Part shown: positions 5,702-15,353 of the stretch, piece after piece
Numbering within the stretch: the stretch's first letter is position 1
How the letters are laid out: each line of letters opens with the position of its first letter
Source of the DNA: Clostridia bacterium
GTDB taxonomy: Bacteria > Bacillota > Clostridia > Peptostreptococcales > Anaerovoracaceae
NCBI GenBank assembly: GCA_024403135.1
Contig: JAKSSK010000002.1
Span: 1-64,000, forward strand
Direction of reading: 5' to 3'
Length of the DNA stretch: 64,000 bases
Notes under the pieces: generated by a model
Told to the model about the DNA's origin: nothing
Database searches by the model: none
Seen by the model: the letters and a program-made list of their open reading frames with translations, nothing else
Program-made: the position numbers and the translations under genes

Positions 5702-7177
5702 CTATAAGCAACTATTCTTTATTGCCCGACGCATCAGGTCTTTATCTATCGCATCAAAGTGATAGATTTTCTTTTTATCTAAATCCCTTAGTCCTTCTGG
5801 GATTGGAAGTCTAGTCCTCTGATTTAACTGCTTGATGTACTCAAAGCCGTTTTCCTTTTCATCAAAGCCTATGGACTTACATACGCTTTCAGCGAACTTA
5901 TAGCAGCTTGCAGTTGACGCTATTACAGTTGTGGTGTCATCACCTGTCTTTTCCACATAGTCACAGTATACCTTGTATGCTACAGCAGTGTGAGTGTCCA
6001 TCAGATAGCGCTGCTTATCGTACATTTCCTTGATAGCTGCATTGGTCTGCTTTACAGTGGCATATCCAGCATAAAAGTCCTGGAAACCCCTAGCGATGTC
6101 ACCATCTACAGTGAAGTACTTCTTTTCATCTAGGCTCTTCATCATGGATGCCACCTTCTCAGTATCTCCATCAGAAAGGATATATAAAAGCCTTTCCAGG
6201 TTGCTGGATACTAGAATATCCATTGAAGGTGAATTAGTTAGACGGAACCTTCTTCTAGTGTCATAGATTCCAGTTCTAAAGAAGTCTGTAAGCACCTTGT
6301 TTTCATTGGAAGCACAGATGAACTTGTTGATAGGTACACCAATAAGCTTAGCGTAGTAGCTAGCCAAGATGTTTCCAAAGTTACCTGTAGGAACTACCAC
6401 GTTTATAGGGTCGCCTAAAGTGATCTTTCCCTTTTGCACCAGCTGGCAGTATGCGTGAACATAGTATGCAACCTGCGGCACAAGTCTTCCGATGTTGATG
6501 GAGTTTGCACTTGAAAGCTTAACTCCACGCTCCCTTAATGTATCGTTAAAGTAGTCGTCGTTAAATATTTCCTTTACAGCAGTCTGAGCATCATCGAAGT
6601 TACCCTTTATGGCAAATACGTGAGTGTTATCACCCTCCTGAGTGATCATCTGCTGCTTCTGTACCTGGCTTACACCATCTTCAGGATAGAATACCACAAT
6701 CTCGGTGCCCTCTACATCCTTAAAGCCCTCAAGAGCAGCCTTGCCTGTGTCTCCAGAAGTTGCAGTCAAGATGCAGATCTTGCTTCTTTCATCCTCCTTC
6801 TTTAGAGAAGTAGTAAGTAGGTGTGGCAGTATGGATAAAGCCATATCCTTAAAGGCTGCAGTCTTTCCGTGATAAAGCTCTAGGAAATATACGTTGTTTG
6901 CCCATACTAGCGGAGCGATTTCCTTGGTATCGAACTTGTCGTCATATGCGCTTTCAACGCAGTATGAAATTTCCTGAGGCGTAAAGTCCTCAAAGAACTT
7001 GGAAAGCACAGTCTTAGCAATGTACTTGTAGTTTTTGTCCCATAGTTCGTTTAAGTCTAATTTCTCAGGTAGACTGTTTGGAACTAATAGGCCTTTATCC
7101 CTTGCAAGGCCTCTAATTATGCCTTGGGAAGCTGAATATTCAGTTGTTTCTCCTCTTGTACTTATATATCTCATCAT
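5702..7177 (-). CDS. thrC: Threonine synthase
   Basis: A 491-residue PLP enzyme that converts O-phosphohomoserine to threonine, the last step of threonine synthesis. The N-terminal domain begins RYISTRGETTEYSASQGIIRGLARDKGLLVP (typical of the long bacterial/fungal ThrC class). The PLP lysine lies in LYHGKTAAFKDMAL (K near residue 110). SGDTGKAALEGF and the glycine-rich VVPTGNFGNI loop bind the cofactor phosphate. Length fits the class. No other threonine genes adjoin. There is no Shine-Dalgarno: an extended -10 (TGA then TAGTAT, 7185-7190) lies 7 nt before the first ATG, so the mRNA looks leaderless. Confidence 0.95.
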   Translation of the reverse strand: MMRYISTRGETTEYSASQGIIRGLARDKGLLVPNSLPEKLDLNELWDKNYKYIAKTVLSKFFEDFTPQEISYCVESAYDDKFDTKEIAPLVWANNVYFLELYHGKTAAFKDMALSILPHLLTTSLKKEDERSKICILTATSGDTGKAALEGFKDVEGTEIVVFYPEDGVSQVQKQQMITQEGDNTHVFAIKGNFDDAQTAVKEIFNDDYFNDTLRERGVKLSSANSINIGRLVPQVAYYVHAYCQLVQKGKITLGDPINVVVPTGNFGNILASYYAKLIGVPINKFICASNENKVLTDFFRTGIYDTRRRFRLTNSPSMDILVSSNLERLLYILSDGDTEKVASMMKSLDEKKYFTVDGDIARGFQDFYAGYATVKQTNAAIKEMYDKQRYLMDTHTAVAYKVYCDYVEKTGDDTTTVIASTASCYKFAESVCKSIGFDEKENGFEYIKQLNQRTRLPIPEGLRDLDKKKIYHFDAIDKDLMRRAIKNSCL

Positions 7178-7184
7178 ATTTTAG

Positions 7185-7190
7185 ATACTA
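7185..7190 (-). promoter_or_regulatory. thrC -10 box, probable leaderless start
   Basis: TAGTAT preceded by TGA on the minus strand; 7 nt separate it from the thrC ATG at 7177, so transcription should begin at or one base before the start codon. No ribosome binding site is available. Confidence 0.5.
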
Positions 7191-7252
7191 TCACAAAGTT
7201 GTACTGTTGGGAATACTTTTTTTAGTTATCATAGGGGTAAAGGAGGGATAAT

Positions 7253-8251
7253 ATGAGATTAAGAAAAACATTAGTCATCGCTTTAGTAGTTTGCATTTTA
7301 GCAGGATGCTGGTGCTACGCAGCCGTAGTTAAAAATCCTGGATACGGAGTAAGAAACGTCACCTTAGATAGCACAATAAAAAGTGTCTCAATTTCTTGCC
7401 CATCAAGTGCTTCAAAAGGAGATAATGTAACTGCATCCTTTTCCGCAAGCTATGAAAAGCAAAAGACCGCAAGAGCAAGTTTTCTCCACGATGGATGGAA
7501 TAGCGAAGGCCATTCATACGTTACAGGAAGCCCCAGCTTTAAGTACACCGTAACTAGAGCAGGAAAAACCCTAAAGAGTGGAAGCAGTAAGTCGGTCACC
7601 TTTAACGCTAGTACCAACGGAACGTATACCGTAATCGTTACGGCTACAGTAAAGGCTACCCCAAATCCGAAGACGGCCTACGTTGGAGTAACCAACTGGA
7701 CCTGGACCACCATGCCTACCTTCACATTTACTAAAACAGTGTCAAAAAAGGTCACGGTAAATACAAAGGCCATTCCTGAGCCAAAGGAAGAGGTTAAGCC
7801 AGTAATCTCCCTTTTCCTAAATCCAAGGGTGTACCACACCGATCAGTGGAATACCTACAGGAAGAGGGTCAATGAGAGAATGGGGAAAAGCGGTATTAAC
7901 TCATCAACCATAAGCCTTACAAAGTTTAAAGGTATGAATCCAAGGCCTAGATATTTAAACGTCTTTTGGGCGGGGGAAAGGATAATGCTAAGCGCTACCA
8001 CAGATCCTACAGTGACCTCGGTTACAGCAAGCATCTTAGGCACCACATACATAGCTAGCCTAAAGAAGGGAACAAAGTGGACAGGAAGCCTTTGGAACAA
8101 GAACATGAAGACAAAGTGGAAAGGTAAGTATCCAGCATCGGTAACCGTGCTCTTTACCGCAACATATGAGGACGGAAAAATTATTACTGAAGCCGTAAAC
8201 ATCCTGATGGATGGCGACGTATATGACGATTTAATTCACAGGGCAATCTAA
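7253..8251 (+). CDS. Hypothetical exported protein (possible lipoprotein)
   Basis: A 332-residue protein with an N-terminal export signal (MRLRKTLVIALVVCILAGC). LAGC at residues 15-18 of the hydrophobic stretch fits a lipobox, although a signal peptidase I site just after (CYA-AV) is also possible. The mature part is rich in Ser, Thr, Lys and Tyr with beta-strand-like stretches (about 40-165, Ig-like in style: SVSISCPSSASKGDNVTASFSA), then a basic Trp-rich region (about 200-330). I recognise no family. AAAGGAGG precedes the ATG and a terminator follows directly, so it is a single-gene unit. It is probably displayed on the cell surface; function unknown. Confidence 0.6.
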   Translation: MRLRKTLVIALVVCILAGCWCYAAVVKNPGYGVRNVTLDSTIKSVSISCPSSASKGDNVTASFSASYEKQKTARASFLHDGWNSEGHSYVTGSPSFKYTVTRAGKTLKSGSSKSVTFNASTNGTYTVIVTATVKATPNPKTAYVGVTNWTWTTMPTFTFTKTVSKKVTVNTKAIPEPKEEVKPVISLFLNPRVYHTDQWNTYRKRVNERMGKSGINSSTISLTKFKGMNPRPRYLNVFWAGERIMLSATTDPTVTSVTASILGTTYIASLKKGTKWTGSLWNKNMKTKWKGKYPASVTVLFTATYEDGKIITEAVNILMDGDVYDDLIHRAI

Positions 8252-8276
8252 AAGAAGAGCGAAAGCTCTTCTTTTT
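8252..8276 (+). terminator. Terminator after exported protein gene
   Basis: AAGAAGAGC-GAAA-GCTCTTCTT followed by a T-run, starting right at the stop codon of the preceding gene and abutting the convergent kinase gene. Confidence 0.85.
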
Positions 8277-9111
8277 ATTCAGGGCTTGCACCCTCATGTG
8301 ATACTACTTTTGCAGATATGTGATTTGCCTTTCTTAGGGCCGTAAGTACATCCATTCCTTTGCTTCTTTCAGCAAGGAAGGTTCCAATATGAAAGTCTCC
8401 AGCGCCGATGGTGTCAACTACCTTAACCTTTTCACCTGGGCAGAACTCCTCTTTTCCATCAAGGTGAACGTATGTAGCTCCCTTTTCACCGTCGGTTACA
8501 ATGTAGTCGTTTACGAAGTCCCTCTCCTTCAGGTAGTAGGCTGCTTCGTCCTTGTTAAGGTGAAGTATTGGCTTTAAGGCTATGATCCTATCCAGCACCT
8601 CTTTTTTTATTGAGTGCATTCTAGGACCTGGCGCAAAGAACACCTGAAGATTTGCTTTTTCTAAGAAGTCCAATACTACAGGAGCTGTATCCTCCTCCAT
8701 CTCTAGGCCGCAGATATATGCGTATGCGAATTCAGATGGGTCTAGGCTATCGAACCACTCTTTTTTAAACCAGTACTCCGCTCCGTGTTCGCAAAGGAAG
8801 CTTCTCTCTCCGTTAGGCTCCACTATGCAGTAGCAGGATCCGTTTGGTTCATCTGGGTAAAGGTCCGCCCTCTTAATACCCGTCTTTTTTATCTCGTTTT
8901 TAATGTAGTCTCCAAAAATGCCTGTTCCTATAGGGGAAAATAGGAGATAGTCCCCACCTGAGTAGTCAATTGCCCTTGCTACGTTAAAAGCGCAACCACC
9001 TAGGGCAAAACTCTGGTTGTCTATGTTTACATCTTCCCTGGAAACTGGAATCTTCGGTGTCCTGATTATTACATCTAGGCATGTTGAACCAATTACTAAT
9101 ATTTTCTTCAT
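8275..9111 (-). CDS. PfkB family carbohydrate kinase
   Basis: A 278-residue ribokinase-fold sugar/nucleoside kinase. Visible features: N-terminal ILVIGSTCLDVIIRTPKIP; the glycine pair LGGCAFNVARA (about 38-48) of PfkB signature 1; and VVDTIGAGDFHIGTFLAE near residue 235, signature 2 with the catalytic Asp of GAGD and the anion hole. The substrate sugar cannot be read from sequence. Its start overlaps the stop of the macrodomain gene by 4 bp (ATGA-type coupling), so the two are co-translated. That pairing suggests a role in ribose, ADP-ribose or nucleoside salvage, but this is only inference. Confidence 0.88.
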   Translation of the reverse strand: MKKILVIGSTCLDVIIRTPKIPVSREDVNIDNQSFALGGCAFNVARAIDYSGGDYLLFSPIGTGIFGDYIKNEIKKTGIKRADLYPDEPNGSCYCIVEPNGERSFLCEHGAEYWFKKEWFDSLDPSEFAYAYICGLEMEEDTAPVVLDFLEKANLQVFFAPGPRMHSIKKEVLDRIIALKPILHLNKDEAAYYLKERDFVNDYIVTDGEKGATYVHLDGKEEFCPGEKVKVVDTIGAGDFHIGTFLAERSKGMDVLTALRKANHISAKVVSHEGASPE

Positions 9112-9827
9112 CCTAATGTACTCCTATATATCTCGTAGTCCTCATCGCTGAAGACGTTAAACACTACCTTGGTATTTTCTGGTCTTAGCCTTCTTACCGT
9201 ATCCACGGCTATCCTTGCAGCTTCCCTCTTAGGAAAAGCGAATACTCCTGTGGATATGGAGCAGAAAGCGATTGACTTAAAGTCCCCTGCCTTTAAACAG
9301 TTCTCGTAGCATAGGCTAAGAGCCTTTCTATCCTCATCCCTTAATGGCCCAGAGATTATTGGACCTACCGTATGGATCACGTGGTTTGCTGGCAAGCCGT
9401 AGCCCTTTGTCACTACAGCGCAGGATGTGTATCCCTTATGCGTAGAGCATTCCTCCCTTAGTGAAAGGCCTGCATAGGTGTGAATAGCATTATCTATGCA
9501 GTTATGCAGCGGGCTCATGCAGCCAAGAAGCCTTGCGTTTGCGGCGTTCACTATGGCATCGACTTCTAAGGTGGTAATGTCTCCCTTCCATAGGTATATG
9601 CCATCTTCTATTTCCTTAAGGTCAGATAGTTTTGTTATTCCTCTAGCCTGGTTATATTCCTTTAAGAAGGCCTCTTCCATCTGTAGGTATTCCTCCGATA
9701 GTCCTCCTGGCATCCTAGGATTAACCAGGTACCTATACAGCTGAAACTTATCCAGATCCTTTGGAATATATTTTCTATCTGGTCTTTCCTTTAAAAGGTA
9801 TTCAATTAGCTTATCTAGCTTGTCCAT
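9108..9827 (-). CDS. Protein-ADP-ribose hydrolase, zinc-type macrodomain
   Basis: About 239 residues: an N-terminal helical part (1-75) and a macrodomain (about 85-239). Key blocks are VDAIVNAANARLLGC, MSPLHNCIDNAIHTYAG (Cys/His/Cys pattern of the Zn-macro group) and SISTGVFAFPKREAA. In the characterised Firmicute relatives this class removes ADP-ribose from proteins using a bound zinc. The longer frame to 9905 would read through the pyc terminator and into pyc; the ATG at 9827 has GAGGT nearby and starts the conserved region. It overlaps the following kinase gene by 4 bp. No SirTM or GcvH-L partner, seen with some relatives, is adjacent. Confidence 0.88.
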   Translation of the reverse strand: MDKLDKLIEYLLKERPDRKYIPKDLDKFQLYRYLVNPRMPGGLSEEYLQMEEAFLKEYNQARGITKLSDLKEIEDGIYLWKGDITTLEVDAIVNAANARLLGCMSPLHNCIDNAIHTYAGLSLREECSTHKGYTSCAVVTKGYGLPANHVIHTVGPIISGPLRDEDRKALSLCYENCLKAGDFKSIAFCSISTGVFAFPKREAARIAVDTVRRLRPENTKVVFNVFSDEDYEIYRSTLG

Positions 9828-9843
9828 ATATTTACCTCGAAAA

Positions 9844-9866
9844 AAGTCAGGCATTACGCCTGACTT
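9844..9866 (-). terminator. Terminator after pyc
   Basis: AAGTCAGGC-ATTAC-GCCTGACTT with T's following on the minus strand. It sits between pyc and the macrodomain gene and shows that the macrodomain frame upstream of 9827 is not translated. Confidence 0.85.
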
Positions 9867-9876
9867 AATTTTACTG

Positions 9877-12800
9877 TTATTCTTTGATTTTAGCAACCAT
9901 TTCACCAGCTTTAACCTGCTGAGCTTCCTTAACGTAGATCTTTTCTACTTCACCAGAAGCTGTTGCGATGATGTTAGTTTCCATCTTCATGGCTTCTATT
10001 ACTGCGATAGGTTCGCCTTCCTTAACTTCGTCCCCTTCCTTTACTAGAAGTTTAACGATTGTGCCAGGAATGTTAGCGCCGATTTCAAATGGATTTTCAT
10101 CGTCAGCGAATACTGTTTCAGCAGCTGCTGCAACTGACTTAGCATCGTTGTCCTTAACCTTGATGGTACGTCTGTTACCGTTTACTTCGAAGATTAATTC
10201 TCTGTTACCTTCTCTATCTGTATCCCTGATTTCAGCAAGCTTAACAAGAAGTGTTTGACCTTCGCCCAGTGATACCTCAGACATTTCGCCTTCAGCAAGT
10301 CCGTGGAAGAAGATATCTGAACCCATGTGTCTAAAGTCTCCATCCTTCTTGATGCTAGTTAGGTAATCTTCGAATACCTTTGGATAGATAGCATAGGAGA
10401 TAATGTCTTGCTCTGTAGGGTCCATATCGAATTTTTCCTTTAAGTGCTTCTTGATAGCGTCGAAATCTTCTGGTTCAAGAAGTTCTCCAGGTCTACAAGT
10501 GATTGGCTTCTTGTCCTTAAGAACTAGTTTTTGAAGCTTTTCATTGAAGCCGCCCTGAGGTTGTCCCATCATTCCTTCGAAGAAGGATACGATTGAGTCA
10601 GGGAAGTCCATTCCTTGAGCCTTGTCGTAGATGTTTTCAGGAGTTAAGTCGTTTTGTACCATAAAGATAGCCATGTCGCCTACAGCCTTTGATGAAGGAG
10701 TAACCTTAACGATGTCTCCAAGCATCTTGTTAACTGTGATGTACATTTCCTTAACTTCTTCGAACTTGTGGCCTAGGCCAAAGCTTTCTACCTGTGGCTT
10801 TAAGTTGGAGTACTGTCCACCAGGAATCTCGTACTTATATATTTCTGCTGTTGAAGTAGCAAGCTCTGATTCGAACTTACCGTATACTGGTCTTACATCC
10901 TTCCAGTATTCTGAAATCTTTTGGATTCCATCTGAGTCGATACCAGTATCTCTTGATGAGTGTTCAAGAGCAGCAACGATTGTGTTAAGTGCAGGTTGTG
11001 ATGTTAATCCTGACATTGAGTTAAATGCTGCGTCAGCAATATCTACTCCAGCTTGAGCTGCCATCAGAATTGTTGCAACACCGTTACCTGAAGTATCGTG
11101 TGTATGTAGATGAACTGGGATAGCAACTTCATCCTTAAGAGCGTGGATAAGCTTTCTAGCTGCCATTGGCTTAAGAAGTGATGACATATCCTTGATACCG
11201 ATGATATGTGAACCTCTCTTTTCCAGTTCCTTAGCCATGTTTACATAGTATTGAAGTGTGTATTTATCTCTAGTTTCATCTAGAATGTCGCCTGTGTAGC
11301 ATAGGCATGCTTCTGCGATCTTGCCTTGGTTTAGAGTTTCGTCTAAGGCAATCTTCATACCTTCAAGCCAGTTCAGTGAGTCGAAGATTCTGAATACATC
11401 GATGCCAGCAGCAGCACTTTCCTTTACGAACTTTCTGATTACGTTATCTGGATAGTTCTTGTATCCTACAGCGTTTGCTCCTCTTATTAGCATCTGGAAT
11501 AGAACGTTTGGAATCTGCTGTCTTAAAGTTTCAAGTCTTTCCCAAGGATTTTCCTTTAGGAATCTATATGCTGTATCGAATGTTGCACCGCCCCACATTT
11601 CCAGTGAGAACAGGTCTTTTCCATATACGGAAACTGCAGGTGCAATCTTTTCCATATCTACAGTTCTTACTCTAGTAGCCATCAGTGACTGCTGAGCGTC
11701 TCTCATAGTTGTATCTGTAAGAAGTAGCTTGTCCTGGCGAAGTGCCCAGTCAGCTAAGCCCTTAGCACCCTTCTCATCGAAGATCTGCTTTGTGCCAGAT
11801 AGTCCAACTAGTTCTTGAGGTTTGAACTTAGGGAAGCTAGGTACGTTGAACTGAGGCTTTTCACCCTTGTTCTCGTTTACAACGATGTTACCGATGTAAT
11901 CCATAACCTTCTTTTCTTTATCGTCAGCCTTTCTAATGTTCATTAGACTTGGGTTAGCTGAGATGAAGTTTGTAGTACAGTTACCTTCTCTGAATAGAGG
12001 GTGGTTAAGTACGTTTAGTAGGAAGCCTACGTTAGTCTTAACGCCCTTGATTGTCATTTCTCTTAAAGCTCTGATAGCCTTGTCTGCAGCACCTGTAAAT
12101 GTTCTTGCGCTAGCTGTTAGCTTTACAAGAAGGCTGTCGTAGTATGGGCTTATTACTGATCCAGTAAATCCGTTACCACCGTCAAGTCTGATGCCGTAGC
12201 CTGATGCTGATCTATACATTTCGATTACGCCTGTGTCAGGTGCAAAGTCGTTTTCTGGGTCTTCAGTAGTGATTCTGCACTGGATAGCGTAGCCGTTAGT
12301 TCTAATGTCTGCTTGGCTCTTGATATTTATCTCATCTGAGTCAAGTGGATATCCTTCAGCGATTAGAATCTGTGACTGAACAATATCTATTCCTGTAACT
12401 ACTTCTGTTACTGTGTGCTCTACTTGAACTCTTGGGTTCATTTCGATGAAGTAGTGGTCTCCGTTCTTGTCCACTAGGAATTCAACGGTACCTGCACTTC
12501 TGTAGTTTACTGCGCCAGCAATCTTAAGTGCGTCTGCGCAGATAGCTTGTCTTTGCTTTTCAGTGATGGCAAGTGAAGGTGTAAATTCGATAACCTTCTG
12601 GTGTCTTCTCTGAATTGAGCAGTCTCTATCGTATAGGTGAACGATGTTTCCGTGTTTATCTCCTAGAACCTGTACTTCGATGTGCTTAGGTCCTTCTAGG
12701 TATTTTTCAATGAAGATGTCGTCGATGCCGAAAGCCTTTGCAGCTTCGCTCTTTGCGCTTTCGTATTGACCGATGATTTCTTCTTCTGATCTAACGATTC

Positions 12801-13323
12801 TCATACCTCTACCGCCGCCACCTGCAGCTGCCTTTAGCATGATAGGGTATCCAATCTTAGCCGCTATATCTCTTGCTTCTTCTGCAGTTTCAATAGCCTT
12901 TTCAATACCTGGGATAGTTGGAACGCCAACTTCATTAGCAACAATCTTTGACTGAATCTTGTCGCCTAGTGCGTTCATCATCTTGTCTGTAGGTCCGATG
13001 AATTCGATGCCAGCCTTTTCGCAAGCTGCAGCAAATTCAGGGTTCTCAGATAAAAATCCATATCCTGGGTGAATTGCATCTACGTCCTTTGCCTTTGCAA
13101 GGGCGATTATTTCATCTATTGCAAGGTAAGCTCCTACTGGAGTCTTTCCCTTACCTATTTGGTATGCTTCATCGGCTTTAGTTCTAAACAGTGAACCTTT
13201 ATCTTCTTCAGCATAGATGGCAACTGTTCTGATGCCCAGTTCCTTACATGCTCTAAAGATTCTAATTGCTATTTCGCCTCTGTTAGCAACTAATACTCTT
13301 TTGAATTTCTTAATTTCAGCCAT
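9877..13323 (-). CDS. pyc: Pyruvate carboxylase
   Basis: A 1148-residue single-chain enzyme that carboxylates pyruvate to oxaloacetate with ATP, bicarbonate and biotin. Order of domains: biotin carboxylase (about 1-460; VANRGEIAIRIFRA, glycine-rich KAAAGGGGRGMR, and EMNPRVQVEHTVTE), carboxyltransferase (about 530-810; LLTDTTMRDAQQSLMATR and HLHTHDTSG with metal-binding His), central allosteric/PC domain, and C-terminal biotin carrier (EAMKMET, biotinyl Lys near residue 1113). Length matches complete pyruvate carboxylases. It supplies oxaloacetate for aspartate-family amino acids and anaplerosis. AAGGAG precedes the ATG; 15 bp after typA, so probably co-transcribed with it. Confidence 0.98.
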   Translation of the reverse strand: MAEIKKFKRVLVANRGEIAIRIFRACKELGIRTVAIYAEEDKGSLFRTKADEAYQIGKGKTPVGAYLAIDEIIALAKAKDVDAIHPGYGFLSENPEFAAACEKAGIEFIGPTDKMMNALGDKIQSKIVANEVGVPTIPGIEKAIETAEEARDIAAKIGYPIMLKAAAGGGGRGMRIVRSEEEIIGQYESAKSEAAKAFGIDDIFIEKYLEGPKHIEVQVLGDKHGNIVHLYDRDCSIQRRHQKVIEFTPSLAITEKQRQAICADALKIAGAVNYRSAGTVEFLVDKNGDHYFIEMNPRVQVEHTVTEVVTGIDIVQSQILIAEGYPLDSDEINIKSQADIRTNGYAIQCRITTEDPENDFAPDTGVIEMYRSASGYGIRLDGGNGFTGSVISPYYDSLLVKLTASARTFTGAADKAIRALREMTIKGVKTNVGFLLNVLNHPLFREGNCTTNFISANPSLMNIRKADDKEKKVMDYIGNIVVNENKGEKPQFNVPSFPKFKPQELVGLSGTKQIFDEKGAKGLADWALRQDKLLLTDTTMRDAQQSLMATRVRTVDMEKIAPAVSVYGKDLFSLEMWGGATFDTAYRFLKENPWERLETLRQQIPNVLFQMLIRGANAVGYKNYPDNVIRKFVKESAAAGIDVFRIFDSLNWLEGMKIALDETLNQGKIAEACLCYTGDILDETRDKYTLQYYVNMAKELEKRGSHIIGIKDMSSLLKPMAARKLIHALKDEVAIPVHLHTHDTSGNGVATILMAAQAGVDIADAAFNSMSGLTSQPALNTIVAALEHSSRDTGIDSDGIQKISEYWKDVRPVYGKFESELATSTAEIYKYEIPGGQYSNLKPQVESFGLGHKFEEVKEMYITVNKMLGDIVKVTPSSKAVGDMAIFMVQNDLTPENIYDKAQGMDFPDSIVSFFEGMMGQPQGGFNEKLQKLVLKDKKPITCRPGELLEPEDFDAIKKHLKEKFDMDPTEQDIISYAIYPKVFEDYLTSIKKDGDFRHMGSDIFFHGLAEGEMSEVSLGEGQTLLVKLAEIRDTDREGNRELIFEVNGNRRTIKVKDNDAKSVAAAAETVFADDENPFEIGANIPGTIVKLLVKEGDEVKEGEPIAVIEAMKMETNIIATASGEVEKIYVKEAQQVKAGEMVAKIKE

Positions 13324-13338
13324 TACATTTCTCCTTAA

Positions 13339-15228
13339 TTACCACAATTTGTTTGTGTATACTACACCGTTACCTTCTCTTCTTCTCTCAATTTCTCTTA
13401 GAAGTTTCTTTCGTAGTCTAATGTCGTCTGGGGTTATCTCAACCAGTTCATCGTCATTGATGTACTCAAGAGCCTCTTCAAGGGTGAACCTTCTAGGTGG
13501 TGAAAGCTTGATGGTTTCGTCTGAACCTGCCGCTCTCATGTTGGATACCTTCTTAGCCTTACATGGATTTACTTCCATATCGTCGGAACGTGAATTCTGT
13601 CCTACGATCATACCCTCGTAAACCTTAGTTCCTGGGTCTACGAAAAGCTGTACACGCTCCTGGATGTTGAATAAGGCGTAAGGGGTGGTGGTTCCCTCTT
13701 CGATGGCTATTGCCACGCCACTAGTTCTCTGAGAAATATCTCCTTTAAATGCGTCGAACTTATCGAAACGTCTTACCATGGTTCCTTCACCTCTGGTGTC
13801 GTTGATAAATTCTGTTCTGTATCCTAAAAGTCCTCTTGTTGGAACTAGATACTCAAGTCTTGTGTAACCGTTTACCGATGCCATCTGGGTCATCTCACCC
13901 TTTCTAAGGTTTAGCTTAGAAATTACCGTTCCTGCATATTCATCAGGTACTGAGATTACAACCTCTTCAATTGGCTCTAGCTTGTTGCCGTTTTCGTCCA
14001 CCCTTATGATAACCTCAGGCTTAGATACTGCTAGCTCGTAGCCTTCTCTTCTCATGTTCTCTATTAGGATGGATAGGTGAAGCTCGCCTCTACCTGAAAC
14101 CTTAAAGCAGTCGGTGGTGTCGGTTTCCTCAACTAAAAGTCCTACGTTAACCTCAAGCTCCTTTTCCAGTCTTTCGCGGATATGTCTTGAAGTTACGAAC
14201 TTGCCAACCTTGCCTGCAAATGGGCTCTTGTTTACCATGAAGTTCATGGATAGGGTTGGCTCTTCAATATGTATCATCTCCATAGGCTGTGGGTCCTTTG
14301 TATCGCAGATTGTCTCTCCTATGGAAATATCTGAAATGCCGGATACTACTACGATGTCTCCTGCGTAGGCTTCCTTAACTGCCATACGCTTTAGACCTCT
14401 GTAGACGAAGACCTGGTTTACCTTCCTTTGAGCAAGGCTACCGTCTTCCTTAGCTACCAGCACCTGTTGTCCTTCCTTGATGGTTCCCTTGGTGATTCTA
14501 CCTATGCCAAGTCTTCCGATATAGTCGTCGTAGGCTAGGCTGGAAACCTGAAACTGTAGTGGTTCATCCTTTAGATCAGGATATGGGTTGCAGTGCTTGA
14601 TAATAGTCTCAAACAGTGGATCTAGGTTAAAGCCTGCAAGTCCTTGAGGGCTCTTCTTTATCTTTGCTTCTCCCTCACCTAGGGTAAGGTCCTTAACGTC
14701 CTCTGGGTCATATACTGCAATTCCCTGTCTAGCTATTCCGTATAGAATTGGGAAGTCCAGCTGCTGATCGTTTGCTTCTAGGTCCATGAATAGCTCATAA
14801 ACCTCGTCAACTACTTCATCAATTCTTGCGTCCTTCTTGTCTATCTTGTTGATGAACAGGATTGGATTTAGTCCCTGTTCTAAGGATTTCTTTAGTACGA
14901 ATCTTGTCTGTGGCATTGGGCCTTCTGAAGAGTCTACCAGTAGAATTACAGTATCTACCGTCTTCATGATACGTTCAACCTCCGATGAGAAGTCGGCGTG
15001 TCCTGGTGTATCCACAATATTTATCTTTACATCGCCGTGCATTATTGAGCAGTTCTTGGAATATATGGTAATTCCTCTTTCCCTCTCGATATCGTCAGAG
15101 TCCATTACACAGTCAACTACTTCTTCGTTTGCTCGAAACACGTTGCTCTGGTTTAAAAATGCATCTACCAGTGTAGATTTTCCAGCGTCAACGTGGGCTA
15201 TTACGGCAATATTAATTATCTTCTCCAT
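13339..15228 (-). CDS. typA: Translational GTPase TypA/BipA
   Basis: A 629-residue ribosome-associated GTPase. The GTPase domain shows AHVDAGKSTLVDAFL (P-loop), RERGITI (switch I region), DTPGHADF (G3) and NKIDKKDA (G4). EF-G-like domains II, III and V follow (GRGELHLSILIENMRREGYE), then the BipA-specific C-terminal domain (TRGLLGYRTEFINDTRGEG). Slightly longer than the usual ~610 residues because of a basic C-terminal tail. TypA supports ribosome assembly and growth under stress or cold. AGGAGA precedes the ATG. It is transcribed toward pyc. Confidence 0.97.
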   Translation of the reverse strand: MEKIINIAVIAHVDAGKSTLVDAFLNQSNVFRANEEVVDCVMDSDDIERERGITIYSKNCSIMHGDVKINIVDTPGHADFSSEVERIMKTVDTVILLVDSSEGPMPQTRFVLKKSLEQGLNPILFINKIDKKDARIDEVVDEVYELFMDLEANDQQLDFPILYGIARQGIAVYDPEDVKDLTLGEGEAKIKKSPQGLAGFNLDPLFETIIKHCNPYPDLKDEPLQFQVSSLAYDDYIGRLGIGRITKGTIKEGQQVLVAKEDGSLAQRKVNQVFVYRGLKRMAVKEAYAGDIVVVSGISDISIGETICDTKDPQPMEMIHIEEPTLSMNFMVNKSPFAGKVGKFVTSRHIRERLEKELEVNVGLLVEETDTTDCFKVSGRGELHLSILIENMRREGYELAVSKPEVIIRVDENGNKLEPIEEVVISVPDEYAGTVISKLNLRKGEMTQMASVNGYTRLEYLVPTRGLLGYRTEFINDTRGEGTMVRRFDKFDAFKGDISQRTSGVAIAIEEGTTTPYALFNIQERVQLFVDPGTKVYEGMIVGQNSRSDDMEVNPCKAKKVSNMRAAGSDETIKLSPPRRFTLEEALEYINDDELVEITPDDIRLRKKLLREIERRREGNGVVYTNKLW

Positions 15229-15353
15229 TATCTATCTCCTACACATATTTATACATAGTATATATTATCACTAAAATCCTTGTATTTCAAGGCAGAAGGT
15301 ATATATTCTTTATACCCATTTTGTGGTATACTGAAGCGGAAAGGAATGGAAAA

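Noticed and set aside
9828..9905. N-terminal extension of the macrodomain frame
   Set aside because: It would run through the pyc terminator and into pyc; the ATG at 9827 has a ribosome binding site and begins the conserved part.
10631..11056. Plus-strand frames within pyc
   Set aside because: They lie opposite conserved pyruvate carboxylase domains and carry no start signals or recognisable domains.
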